DNA of 15,085 nucleotides from Bacteroidia bacterium. Its GTDB lineage: Bacteria > Bacteroidota > Bacteroidia > Bacteroidales > Azobacteroidaceae. Under the pieces are notes generated by a model. The model was not told the origin of the DNA, made no database searches, and saw nothing but the letters and a program-made list of their open reading frames with translations. The translations under genes and the position numbers were made by a program. Shown here piece by piece: positions 7,870 to 15,082 of this stretch (positions are counted from its first letter, which is position 1; each line of letters opens with the position of its first letter). Location of the stretch: contig BNTV01000112.1 in the NCBI GenBank assembly GCA_025996865.1, positions 1 through 15,085 on the forward strand. The letters run 5' to 3'.

Positions 7870-8319
7870 ATGAAGCTTCAAATTATCAACGGACCTAACT
7901 TGAATCTTTTAGGTATTCGAGAACCGGGTGTTTACGGTTCTTCTACTTTTGAGGATTATTTGCAAAAACTAATCAGCCTTTTTCCCGATATCGAATTTCA
8001 TTATTTCCAGTCGAACGTGGAAGGGGAAATTATCAATAAAATTCACGAAACCGGATTTTCTTTCGATGGAATTATTTTGAATGCGGGGGCTTATACGCAT
8101 ACTTCCATTGCGATTTACGATGCGATAAAAGGAGTGGAAACGCCTGTTATAGAAGTCCATATATCGAATGTTCATGCACGGGAATCTTTCCGGCACCATT
8201 CGCTGATTGCAGGGGCTTGCAAAGGAGTTATTGCGGGGTTTGGACTGGATTCTTACCGGTTGGCGGTTGAGGCGTTTACCCCTCAACCCCCTGAAGGGGG
8301 AGTTACCGTAGTAAAATAA
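7870..8319 (+). CDS. aroQ: Type II 3-dehydroquinate dehydratase
   Basis: The product is 149 residues, a cytoplasmic enzyme that dehydrates 3-dehydroquinate to 3-dehydroshikimate in aromatic amino-acid and chorismate synthesis. The type II signature NGPNLNLLGIREPGVYG is at residues 7-23 and includes the catalytic Arg17 and Tyr22. Asn71 lies in LNAGAYTHTS. The motif EVHISNVHARESFRHHS supplies Glu95, His97 and Arg104, which align with the known active-site set of this family. The catalytic fold is complete at about GFGLDSYRLAVEA (residue 135). The remaining tail, FTPQPPEGGVTVVK, is unlike the family and is encoded largely by a GC-rich repeat, so the native end has been replaced or extended. It is the first gene of the plus-strand run and precedes pyk by 57 bases. 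Confidence 0.97.
   Translation: MKLQIINGPNLNLLGIREPGVYGSSTFEDYLQKLISLFPDIEFHYFQSNVEGEIINKIHETGFSFDGIILNAGAYTHTSIAIYDAIKGVETPVIEVHISNVHARESFRHHSLIAGACKGVIAGFGLDSYRLAVEAFTPQPPEGGVTVVK
8277..8305 (+). repeat. GC-rich 29-base repeat, left copy (inside the aroQ 3' end)
   Basis: This copy contains the core CCCCCTGAAGGGGGAGT at 8287-8303, which itself folds as a 5-base-pair hairpin (CCCCC/GGGGG). It matches the reverse complement of 8335-8363 at 24 of 29 positions. It is translated as the last part of AroQ (T-P-Q-P-P-E-G-G-V). Similar elements are scattered in many Bacteroidetes genomes, to my recollection; no search was run. Confidence 0.85.
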
Positions 8320-8334
8320 ACAATTTCACTGCCC

Positions 8335-8363
8335 TTACTCCCCCTTCAGGGGGCTGGAGGGTT
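8335..8363 (-). repeat. GC-rich 29-base repeat, right copy (inverted, upstream of pyk)
   Basis: This is the inverted partner of 8277-8305, with the 17-base core at 8337-8353 identical. Together the two copies can form a long stem of roughly 29 pairs with a few mismatches and a 29-base loop. No T-run follows, so a classic rho-independent terminator is not supported; transcript stabilisation or a dispersed repeat is possible. Its outer edge, GGAGGG (8356-8361), resembles a ribosome-binding site but sits 16 bases from the pyk ATG, farther than usual. Confidence 0.85.
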
Positions 8364-8376
8364 AAAAATAAAAAAT

Positions 8377-9828
8377 ATGCTAAAACAAACAAAAATAGTA
8401 GCAACAATTTCCGACAAACGTTGTGATGTCGATTTTATTGCAGAGTTGTTCGAAGCCGGAATGAATGTGGTACGTATGAATTCCGCACACCTTGGGAAAG
8501 AAGGATTTGACAGGATTATCCAAAATACAAGGGCCGTTTCCAACCGGATCGGTATCTTGATGGATACAAAAGGCCCTGAAATCCGGACAACGATATCCGA
8601 TGCGCCGGTTTCATTCAAAACCGGCGACAGGGTACGAATTAAAGGGGATATTGAGGGTAAAACTTCGGCGGATTGTATTTATGTCAATTATAAAAACTTT
8701 GCAAATGAAATGAAATTAGGCAGTTTGATTTTGATTGATGACGGTGATTTGGAATTGAAAGTCATTGAAAAACAGGCTGATTCATTGTTGCTCGAAGTTT
8801 TGAACGACGCCGTTTTGGGAAGCCGGAAAAGTGTCAACATACCGGGCGTCCGCATCAATCTGCCTTCTTTGACGGAAAAAGACAGGGCAAATATCCTGTA
8901 TGCCATTGAGAATCAGATAGATTTTATTGCTCACTCTTTTGTCCGGAGCAAACAGGATATTTTGGACATTCAACGGATTTTGGATGAATACCGCAGTCCG
9001 ATAAAAATCATTGCTAAAATAGAAAATCAGGAAGGAATCGACAATATTGACGATATTTTGGACGCGGCATACGGAATCATGATTGCGCGCGGTGATTTGG
9101 GTATCGAGGTGCCGCAAGAAAAAATCCCCGGCTTGCAAAGAATCCTGATTCGCAAATGTATCGCCGCTAAAAAACCGGTGATTGTGGCTACGCAAATGCT
9201 TCATTCAATGATAAACAACCCTCGTCCTACGCGGGCGGAAGTGACGGACGTCGCCAATGCGATTTATTACCGCACGGACGCCATTATGCTGAGCGGTGAA
9301 ACGGCTTACGGAAAATTTCCGGTGGAGGCGGTGAAAACCATGGCGAGCATCGCTCGTGAAGCGGAATTGAACAAGTTGAGAGAGAATGACATACGAGTTC
9401 CTATGCCTGATGATGATTTGGATGTAACTTCTTTTCTGGCTAAACAAGCGGTGAAAACGAGTCTGAAACTTCAGGTAAAGGCTATTGTTACAGACAGTTA
9501 TTCGGGAAGGACGGCAAGATATCTGGCTGCTTTCAGAGGAAAAGCGCCGGTTTTCGCCATCTGCTATCAAGAACGGACAACGCGCGAATTGGCGCTTTCT
9601 TACGGTGTTTGGGCTGAATATCAAGAAAATACGGACGACTCGAAAAAATATCTTTGGGATGCTCTGAATAAGTTGATTAAGAAACAAATGATTAATCGCA
9701 ATGATATGGTGGCTTATCTGAGTGGCAGTTTTGGAGCGGGTGGAGGAACTTCTTTCCTTGAAATCAATAATGTCGGCAAGATTTTGGATGGAGGCAAGCA
9801 ATTTAACACGCCCTATTTTAAACGGTAA
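8377..9828 (+). CDS. pyk: Pyruvate kinase
   Basis: The product is 483 residues. It transfers phosphate from phosphoenolpyruvate to ADP, the last step of glycolysis, in the cytoplasm. Visible motifs are MNVVRMNSAHLG (29-40; Arg33 and Asn35 in the substrate and metal region), LMDTKGPEIRTT, IAKIENQEGIDN (catalytic lysine in AKIE), GIMIARGDLGIEVPQEKIP (metal and substrate loop), VIVATQMLHSMINNPRPTR with the conserved threonine, and DAIMLSGETAYGKFPVEAV. The NSAH variant, where many bacteria have NFSH, is similar to other Bacteroidetes enzymes I recall. The last roughly 150 residues form the usual C-terminal domain, without an extra phosphotransferase-like extension. The leader contains the right copy of a GC-rich inverted repeat, 13 bases before the ATG. 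The next gene starts 3 bases after its stop. Confidence 0.98.
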   Translation: MLKQTKIVATISDKRCDVDFIAELFEAGMNVVRMNSAHLGKEGFDRIIQNTRAVSNRIGILMDTKGPEIRTTISDAPVSFKTGDRVRIKGDIEGKTSADCIYVNYKNFANEMKLGSLILIDDGDLELKVIEKQADSLLLEVLNDAVLGSRKSVNIPGVRINLPSLTEKDRANILYAIENQIDFIAHSFVRSKQDILDIQRILDEYRSPIKIIAKIENQEGIDNIDDILDAAYGIMIARGDLGIEVPQEKIPGLQRILIRKCIAAKKPVIVATQMLHSMINNPRPTRAEVTDVANAIYYRTDAIMLSGETAYGKFPVEAVKTMASIAREAELNKLRENDIRVPMPDDDLDVTSFLAKQAVKTSLKLQVKAIVTDSYSGRTARYLAAFRGKAPVFAICYQERTTRELALSYGVWAEYQENTDDSKKYLWDALNKLIKKQMINRNDMVAYLSGSFGAGGGTSFLEINNVGKILDGGKQFNTPYFKR

Positions 9829-9831
9829 CGA

Positions 9832-10458
9832 ATGTGTTTGGACGATTATATAGTAAGTTGCATTGACAAAGAACCTCCTTTACTTGCGACTCTAAACCGC
9901 AAAGCGCATATCGACTTGCTGCGTCCGCGAATGATAGCCGGTCATTTGCAAGGCCGCATTCTGAAAATGCTGGTTCGGATGCAACAGCCGAAGCGGATTT
10001 TGGAGATTGGAACTTATACGGGATATGCGACTTTGTGCCTTGCCGAAGGTTTACCCGAAGACGGTGAAATCCATACGATTGAGATTGATGATGAAATGGA
10101 AGATTTTATCCGGAATCAATTCGAACAAACCGTTCTGAAAAATAAGATTCACCTGCATACCGGAGACGCTTTGGAAATGATTCCCCGATTGGAAGGTTCG
10201 TTCGATATGGTATTTATCGACGCCGACAAACGGGATTATTGCGAATACTACGAATCGGTTTTCGATAAAGTGAGAAAAGGCGGAATCATTTTAGCGGATA
10301 ATACATTGTGGAACGGAAAGGTTTTGGAAGAACCGCATCCCAACGACAAACAAACCATCGGCATTATCCGTTTCAACGAAATGATTGCAAAAGATACGAG
10401 AATTGAAAAAGTAATCTTACCTTTGCGGGACGGATTAACGGTTATTTATAAAAAATAA
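9832..10458 (+). CDS. Class I SAM-dependent O-methyltransferase (COMT/TrmR-like family)
   Basis: The product is 208 residues, the full length for the small Methyltransf_3 family. The SAM-binding glycine motif RILEIGTYTGYATL is at 55-68, an acidic residue follows in HTIEIDDE, and VFIDADKRDY (127-136) plus LADNTLWNGKV (154-164) supply the metal ligands Asp130, Asp156 and Asn157 expected for divalent-cation-dependent catechol-type O-methyltransferases. The natural substrate cannot be read from the sequence. Relatives act on small catechol-like molecules or, in the TrmR subgroup, on wobble uridine of tRNA. The neighbourhood, with rbfA just downstream, is compatible with an RNA role but does not prove it. 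The gene begins 3 bases after pyk and ends 4 bases before rbfA, so it is within one transcription unit. Confidence 0.92.
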   Translation: MCLDDYIVSCIDKEPPLLATLNRKAHIDLLRPRMIAGHLQGRILKMLVRMQQPKRILEIGTYTGYATLCLAEGLPEDGEIHTIEIDDEMEDFIRNQFEQTVLKNKIHLHTGDALEMIPRLEGSFDMVFIDADKRDYCEYYESVFDKVRKGGIILADNTLWNGKVLEEPHPNDKQTIGIIRFNEMIAKDTRIEKVILPLRDGLTVIYKK

Positions 10459-10462
10459 AGTT

Positions 10463-10816
10463 ATGGATGCAAAGCGATTACACAAGATTGAACGGCTGAT
10501 ACAAAAAGACTTGGGTGAAATTTTTTTGGCGCAAACCAAGCAAATGCACGGTGTTTTGGTGTCAGTGACTAATGTCAGGATGAGTCCTGATTTAAGTCTT
10601 TCGAAGGCTTATTTAAGCATTTTTCCTTCGGAAAAAGGAAAAGAAATTTTAGAAAATATTAATTCTCATAAAAAATCCGTTCGTTACGAATTGGGTTTAC
10701 GAATTGGTAAACAAGTGCGTCGTATCCCCGAATTGGCATTTTTTCTCGACGATTCGCTTGATTATTTGGCTAAGATAGATCATTTATTAAATCACACTCA
10801 AACAAACGACGATTGA
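10463..10816 (+). CDS. rbfA: Ribosome-binding factor A (30S maturation)
   Basis: The product is 117 residues, the normal size. It should bind the immature 30S subunit near the 5' end of 16S rRNA and assist its maturation, as RbfA does elsewhere. Family features are the N-terminal RLHKIERLIQKDLGEIF, the central strand VLVSVTNVRMSPDLSLSKAYLSIFP, and the C-terminal LGLRIGKQVRRIPELAFFLDDSLDYLAKIDHLL, which together describe the KH-like fold. The start ATG is 4 bases after the O-methyltransferase stop. Its TGA stop overlaps the TTG start of the next gene, which suggests coupled translation. Confidence 0.95.
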   Translation: MDAKRLHKIERLIQKDLGEIFLAQTKQMHGVLVSVTNVRMSPDLSLSKAYLSIFPSEKGKEILENINSHKKSVRYELGLRIGKQVRRIPELAFFLDDSLDYLAKIDHLLNHTQTNDD

Positions 10817-12036
10817 ATTTTCCTTTATACATAGCAAAAAGGTATCTCTTTTCGAAGAAATCGCATAACGCCATCAATATCATTTCTATTGTGGCGGTTT
10901 GCGGAGTGGCTGTTGCGACAATGGCTACAGTTTGTTCCATGTCGGTGCTCAACGGTTTCCGGGGTTTGGCGACGGAGATGTTCAGCGCCTTTGACCCGGA
11001 ATTGAAAATTACTCCGGTCAAGGGAAAAGTGTTCGATCCGAATACGATTATGTTTCAGGAGATTAGTTCTTTGCCGGAAATTGATTTGATTGTCGAAAGC
11101 TTGGAAGACAACGTGATGATAAATTACCGGGGACGCCAGGGTTTAGCTATTCTGAAAGGCGTCAGTGATAATTTTGTTTCGTTGACAAATTTCAAATCAA
11201 CACTGGTTGACGGGGACACAATTCTGAAAAACGACATCAATAATTTTGCGTTGCTTGGTTCGGGCAGAGCCGGCAGTATCGGCGGCGTGAACACCGGCTT
11301 TGTTTTTCCGATGGAAATTGACGCTCCCAAGCGGAATGTCAAGGTGAATCTGTCCAATCCGATTACTTCGGTTAACCGGGAATATGCTTACATTGGCGGC
11401 ATTTTCAGCGTAAATCAAGTGGTATATGATGATAATTATATAATTGTTCCCATTGAATTGGCGCGGGATTTGTTTGATTACCAAAAAGAAGTCAGCGCTT
11501 TGGAAATCAAATTGAAAGACGGCGCTTCGGTTAAAGAAGTTCAAGCGAAAATACAAAAAATTTCAGGCGGTGATTTTTACGTGAAAGACCGCTACCAGCA
11601 GCAAGAAGACACTTTTAAGATGATAAACATTGAGAAATGGGTAACCTTTCTGATTTTGAGTTTTATATTGCTGATTGCCGCTTTCAACGTAATCGGTTCT
11701 TTATCCATGTTAATAATTGACAAACAAGCCGACGTGATAACACTGCGAAATTTAGGCGCGGATAACCATCTGATTTCCCGCATTTTCCTGTTTGAAGGCT
11801 GGTTGATTTCAGCATCCGGCGCCGTCGCGGGAATCGGGCTGGGCGTTTTGCTTTGCCTCGGCCAACAACATTTCGGTTGGTTGCGATTGGGAACGGGCGA
11901 TAACTTTTCGATTACCGCTTATCCGGTTATTGTTTCTTCTTCCGATTTGTTGTTTGTGTTGATAACTGTGCTGACAATCGGGTTCTTTTCGGTGCTTTAT
12001 CCGGTTCGTTATCTGGCTAAGAAGTGGCTTCGGTAG
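10813..12036 (+). CDS. FtsX-like ABC transporter permease (LolC/LolE family), TTG start
   Basis: The product is 407 residues. It has a short cytoplasmic N-terminus (NFPLYIAKRYLFSKKSHNAIN), a first membrane helix at about 21-47, a large periplasmic MacB-like domain at about 50-270, and three further helices at about 276-302, 324-350 and 377-398. This is the four-helix topology of LolC/LolE permeases, which extract lipoproteins from the inner membrane for delivery to the outer membrane. It would need a LolD-type ATPase, which is not encoded here. The start is TTG at 10813, chosen because the conserved N-terminus begins there with no ATG available before codon 37; it overlaps the rbfA stop (TTGA). 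A generic MacB-like or cell-division FtsX role is less likely, but substrate specificity is inferred. It ends 7 bases from the convergent purN stop. Confidence 0.88.
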   Translation: MNFPLYIAKRYLFSKKSHNAINIISIVAVCGVAVATMATVCSMSVLNGFRGLATEMFSAFDPELKITPVKGKVFDPNTIMFQEISSLPEIDLIVESLEDNVMINYRGRQGLAILKGVSDNFVSLTNFKSTLVDGDTILKNDINNFALLGSGRAGSIGGVNTGFVFPMEIDAPKRNVKVNLSNPITSVNREYAYIGGIFSVNQVVYDDNYIIVPIELARDLFDYQKEVSALEIKLKDGASVKEVQAKIQKISGGDFYVKDRYQQQEDTFKMINIEKWVTFLILSFILLIAAFNVIGSLSMLIIDKQADVITLRNLGADNHLISRIFLFEGWLISASGAVAGIGLGVLLCLGQQHFGWLRLGTGDNFSITAYPVIVSSSDLLFVLITVLTIGFFSVLYPVRYLAKKWLR

Positions 12037-12043
12037 GTTCTTA

Positions 12044-12601
12044 TCAAACAATTTTCCCTATAATTTCCGGAAAATACCGATACTCCAGTTCATGCACTTT
12101 TGCCGCTACATCCTCCGCCGTATCCGCCGGAAGCACCTCGCATTTCGCTTGGAAAACAATCTGTCCTTCATCATAATTCTCATTCACATAATGAATGGTG
12201 ATTCCCGATTCGGTTTCCTTGTTGGCAACTACCGCTTCGTGAACGTGCGAACCGAACATGCCTTTCCCTCCGAATTTAGGCAACAAAGCCGGATGAATAT
12301 TGATGATTTTATCCGGATAAGCTTGTATGATGTTGTGGGGAACTTTTAACAAAAAGCCCGCCAAAACGATGAAATCAATTTGGTTTTTCAATAAAAAAGC
12401 CAAAACTTCTCCATTTTCAAAACGCTCCTTCTTATAAAAAAAAGAAGGCACACCAAGTTTTTTCGCCCGCTCGTGAACGTATGCATCTTGTTTGTTTGAA
12501 ATAATGAGCGGAAAATTAAAATTTGTATCATCCCTGAAATAACGAATGATATTTTCTACATTGGAACCGGAACCCGAAGCAAATAAAGCGATATTTTTCA
12601 T
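12044..12601 (-). CDS. purN: Phosphoribosylglycinamide formyltransferase (GAR transformylase)
   Basis: The product is 185 residues, slightly shorter than the E. coli enzyme. It transfers the formyl group of 10-formyl-tetrahydrofolate to glycinamide ribonucleotide, the third step of de novo purine synthesis. The N-terminal phosphate-binding loop is ALFASGSGSNVENII (5-19). The catalytic segment IINIHPALLPKFGGKGMFG provides Asn101 and His103, and YDEGQIV provides Asp144, so the Asn/His/Asp triad is complete. VLAGFLLKVP is the conserved folate-site strand. It is transcribed leftward, divergent from acpP across a 144-base spacer, and converges with the permease gene. The ATG at 12601 is the natural start, giving MKNIALFASG. 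Confidence 0.97.
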   Translation of the reverse strand: MKNIALFASGSGSNVENIIRYFRDDTNFNFPLIISNKQDAYVHERAKKLGVPSFFYKKERFENGEVLAFLLKNQIDFIVLAGFLLKVPHNIIQAYPDKIINIHPALLPKFGGKGMFGSHVHEAVVANKETESGITIHYVNENYDEGQIVFQAKCEVLPADTAEDVAAKVHELEYRYFPEIIGKIV

Positions 12602-12619
12602 TGTTTTTACATTGTTTTA

Positions 12620-12646
12620 ATGCACAGAAAATCAATTATTGTGCAT
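12620..12646. promoter_or_regulatory. Inverted repeat in the purN-acpP spacer
   Basis: The 7-base arms ATGCACA (12620-12626) and TGTGCAT (12640-12646) are exact reverse complements, separated by 13 bases. It lies 19 bases upstream of the purN ATG and may be in the purN leader. It could be an operator or a weak hairpin. There is no T-run indicating termination. Confidence 0.3.
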
Positions 12647-12685
12647 ATTTTTGTGAATTTTCTTTTTTATCCCAAGATAAATGTT

Positions 12686-12693
12686 TACCTTTG
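12686..12693 (+). promoter_or_regulatory. Putative -7 box for the acpP-fabF-rnc operon
   Basis: The sequence TACCTTTG is an exact match to TANNTTTG with no bias from a plain A/T run. It would start the transcript near 12700, about 45 bases before the acpP ATG. The -33 region is T-rich (12662-12668) but lacks a clear TTTG at 19-21 bases. Confidence 0.55.
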
Positions 12694-12745
12694 CAGCGCA
12701 AAAATAAAACAATTCTTTAATATTATTAATTAAAAAAGAAAAATT

Positions 12746-12982
12746 ATGTCTGAAATTGCGGATAGAGTTAAAAGTATTATCGTTGACAAATTAAGCGTTG
12801 AAGAATCCGAAGTTACCAACGATGCAAGTTTTACCAACGACTTAGGCGCTGATTCTTTGGATACTGTGGAGTTAATCATGGAATTTGAAAAAGAATTCGG
12901 TATTACGATTCCTGACGATCAAGCGGAAAAAATTGCGACGGTAGGTGACGCAGTTACGTATTTGGAAAAAATAAACCAGTAA
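12746..12982 (+). CDS. acpP: Acyl carrier protein
   Basis: The product is 78 residues, the classical size. It carries growing acyl chains on a 4'-phosphopantetheine arm during fatty-acid synthesis in the cytoplasm. The modification site is Ser37 within [18 protein letters not shown], the canonical DSL motif at the start of helix II. The protein is strongly acidic, as expected. The leader just before the ATG is A-rich (TTAAAAAAGAAAAATT), the usual Bacteroidetes style with no strong Shine-Dalgarno site. The gene precedes fabF by 22 bases, and the two products work together: FabF elongates the ACP-bound chain. Confidence 0.98.
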   Translation: MSEIADRVKSIIVDKLSVEESEVTNDASFTNDLGADSLDTVELIMEFEKEFGITIPDDQAEKIATVGDAVTYLEKINQ

Positions 12983-13004
12983 AAACGAAATTCCAAAAAT
13001 CGTT

Positions 13005-14264
13005 ATGAACTTAAAAAGAGTTGTCGTAACGGGTCTGGGGGCAATTACTCCAATAGGAAACGATGTAAAAACTACATGGGAATCCTTAGTGAATGGTGTA
13101 AGTGGGGCCGGACCCATTACTTTGTTTGACACAACAAATTTCAAAACCAAATTTGCTTGTGAAGTTAAAAATTTTAATCCGAATGATTATTTTGACCGCA
13201 AAGAATCGCGAAAATTAGATAGATATGCACAGCTTGCTATTGCAGCAGCCAAAGAATCCGTTGAAGATGCAGGAATCGATCAAGAAGGAATTAACAAAAA
13301 ACGCGTCGGCGTTATTTTTTCTTCCGGTATCGGAGGACTAACTACTTTCGGACAAGAAGTGGGTTTTTATTATCAACATTTAGATTTAGGCCCTAAATTC
13401 AATCCCTTTTTTATTCCCAAAATAATCAGTGATATTTCAGCCGGCCAAATATCCATATTGTATGGATTCCAAGGGCCGAATTTCGGTACGGTTTCAGCTT
13501 GCGCTTCTTCAACAAACGGAGCGATTTCTGCATTCGACCTGATTCGTCTGGGGAAAGCCGATGTTATTGTAACGGGTGGCGCCGAAGCATCCATTGCTCC
13601 GGAAGGCATAGGCGGATTTAACTCGATGAATGCGCTTTCTACACGGAATGATTCTCCGGAAACAGCTTCGCGGCCATTCAGCGCAAGCAGGGATGGTTTT
13701 GTGATGGGAGAAGGCGCTGTCAGTATGATATTTGAAGAATTGGAACATGCTTTGGCACGGGGTGCAAAAATTTACGCCGAAGTGATTGGCGGCGGCGAAT
13801 CGGCAGATGCTTATCATCTGACGGCTTCTCATCCCGAAGGGATAGGCGCTATTTTGGTTATGCACAATTCACTGGCTGATGCGAATTTAGCTCCTGAAGC
13901 GATTGATTACATCAATGTTCACGGAACTTCAACTCCGGTGGGAGATCCTTCGGAAGCCAAAGCAATCAAGGAAGTATTCGGCGAACATGCTTATAAATTG
14001 AACATCAGTTCAACCAAATCTATGACCGGCCACATGTTAGGCGCTGCCGGCGCAGTGGAATCAATGGCTTGTATTTTGTCGATCAAGAACGGAATTATTC
14101 CTCCGACAATCAACCACGCACCGGATGATATCGATCCTGAAATCGACTACAATTTGAATTTTACATTTAATAAAGCTCAAAAACGAGACGTGCAAATCGC
14201 TTTATCCAATACTTTTGGTTTCGGCGGACACAATGCTTGTATTATTTTCAAAAAATATAGCTAA
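13005..14264 (+). CDS. fabF: 3-oxoacyl-[acyl-carrier-protein] synthase II
   Basis: The product is 419 residues, typical for KAS II. It condenses malonyl-ACP with acyl-ACP to extend fatty acids. The Cys-His-His active site is complete: Cys166 in VSACASSTNGAI, His306 in INVHGTSTPVGD and His343 in STKSMTGHMLGAAGA, with the conserved Lys338 in the last motif. The N-terminus KRVVVTGLGAITPIGND and the C-terminal SNTFGFGGHNACIIF are also diagnostic. The intact first half with VSACASS and two histidines separates it from FabH-type (Cys-His-Asn) enzymes. FabB is less likely given the acpP linkage. The rnc start codon lies 2 bases after its stop. Confidence 0.98.
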   Translation: MNLKRVVVTGLGAITPIGNDVKTTWESLVNGVSGAGPITLFDTTNFKTKFACEVKNFNPNDYFDRKESRKLDRYAQLAIAAAKESVEDAGIDQEGINKKRVGVIFSSGIGGLTTFGQEVGFYYQHLDLGPKFNPFFIPKIISDISAGQISILYGFQGPNFGTVSACASSTNGAISAFDLIRLGKADVIVTGGAEASIAPEGIGGFNSMNALSTRNDSPETASRPFSASRDGFVMGEGAVSMIFEELEHALARGAKIYAEVIGGGESADAYHLTASHPEGIGAILVMHNSLADANLAPEAIDYINVHGTSTPVGDPSEAKAIKEVFGEHAYKLNISSTKSMTGHMLGAAGAVESMACILSIKNGIIPPTINHAPDDIDPEIDYNLNFTFNKAQKRDVQIALSNTFGFGGHNACIIFKKYS

Positions 14265-14266
14265 AA

Positions 14267-15082
14267 GTGGACAAGGACTTTCTTAAAGGCTTAAGGCTTT
14301 TATTCCATCCGAAAAAAAACACTTATTTCGCTTTAAGGAAGATTCTTGGCTTTTTCCCAAACAACCTTTCATTTTACGAAGAAGCCTTGCTTCATAAATC
14401 GTCTTCCGGAAAAATCATGACTCAAGGGCGTTACAGAAACAATGAACGCCTTGAGTTTTTGGGAGATGCAATTCTTAGCGCTGTCATTGCCGACATCGTT
14501 TTCAAAAAATTCAAAAACAAGAATGAAGGCTTTTTGACGAATACACGTTCCAAAATTGTGAAAAGGGAAACGATGGATAAAGTTTCCTGCGAATTGGGCT
14601 TGAATAAGTTGGTCGTATCCTCGACGAGACTCCTTTCTCAGAAAAATCATGTTTCGGGAAATGCGTTGGAAGCTTTCATCGGCGCCATTTATTTAGACCG
14701 GGGATACCGGAAAACTTATCAGTTTATCAAAGACAAAATCATCAAAAAATTTATAAATATTGACGCATTAGCCAAAAAAGAAGTCAATTTCAAATCCAAA
14801 CTACTCGAATGGAGCCAAAGAGAGAGAGTAGAAATGGAATTTAAACTATTGGAAAATTTCACGGACAATGACCACAATCCGATTTTTCAAAGCCAAGTGC
14901 TTCTGAATGGCATATTGGCCGGGATTGGAACCGGTTATTCCAAAAAGGAATCTCACCAGCAGGCCGCTCGCATGGCGCTTAAAAGAATCAGGACGGACAA
15001 AGAGTTTGTGAATAAAGTATCGCCGGTGAATAAACCGCTTGAATCTTCCGACGAAGAAATTACACAGGACCAACACATTTAA
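14267..15082 (+). CDS. rnc: Ribonuclease III (GTG start)
   Basis: The product is 271 residues; family members are commonly 220-260. It cleaves double-stranded RNA, including rRNA precursors. The catalytic domain holds the signature NNERLEFLGDAILSAVIA with Glu60, Glu63 and Asp67, and GNALEAFIGAIYLDRGY with Glu135. Residues about 173-241 form the double-stranded-RNA-binding domain (NFKSKLLEWSQRERVEM, then SKKESHQQAARMALKRI). A short charged tail follows (to residue 271). The start is GTG at 14267, 2 bases after the fabF stop; the first ATG in frame is codon 51, too late to keep the conserved helix YFALRKILGFFPNN. At position 132 an asparagine replaces the aspartate found in E. coli (Asp114). 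The stop is 3 bases before the window ends. Confidence 0.96.
   Translation: MDKDFLKGLRLLFHPKKNTYFALRKILGFFPNNLSFYEEALLHKSSSGKIMTQGRYRNNERLEFLGDAILSAVIADIVFKKFKNKNEGFLTNTRSKIVKRETMDKVSCELGLNKLVVSSTRLLSQKNHVSGNALEAFIGAIYLDRGYRKTYQFIKDKIIKKFINIDALAKKEVNFKSKLLEWSQRERVEMEFKLLENFTDNDHNPIFQSQVLLNGILAGIGTGYSKKESHQQAARMALKRIRTDKEFVNKVSPVNKPLESSDEEITQDQHI

Noticed and set aside
8277..8363. Rho-independent terminator between aroQ and pyk
   Set aside because: The stem is strong, but neither side is followed by a T-run; downstream is GTTAAAAATAAAAAAT. I kept it as a repeat pair.
8782..9801. Two long minus-strand open frames (140 and 198 codons) opposite pyk
   Set aside because: They mirror the codon structure of a clear pyruvate kinase gene. 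Their Arg/His/Ser-rich translations match no family.
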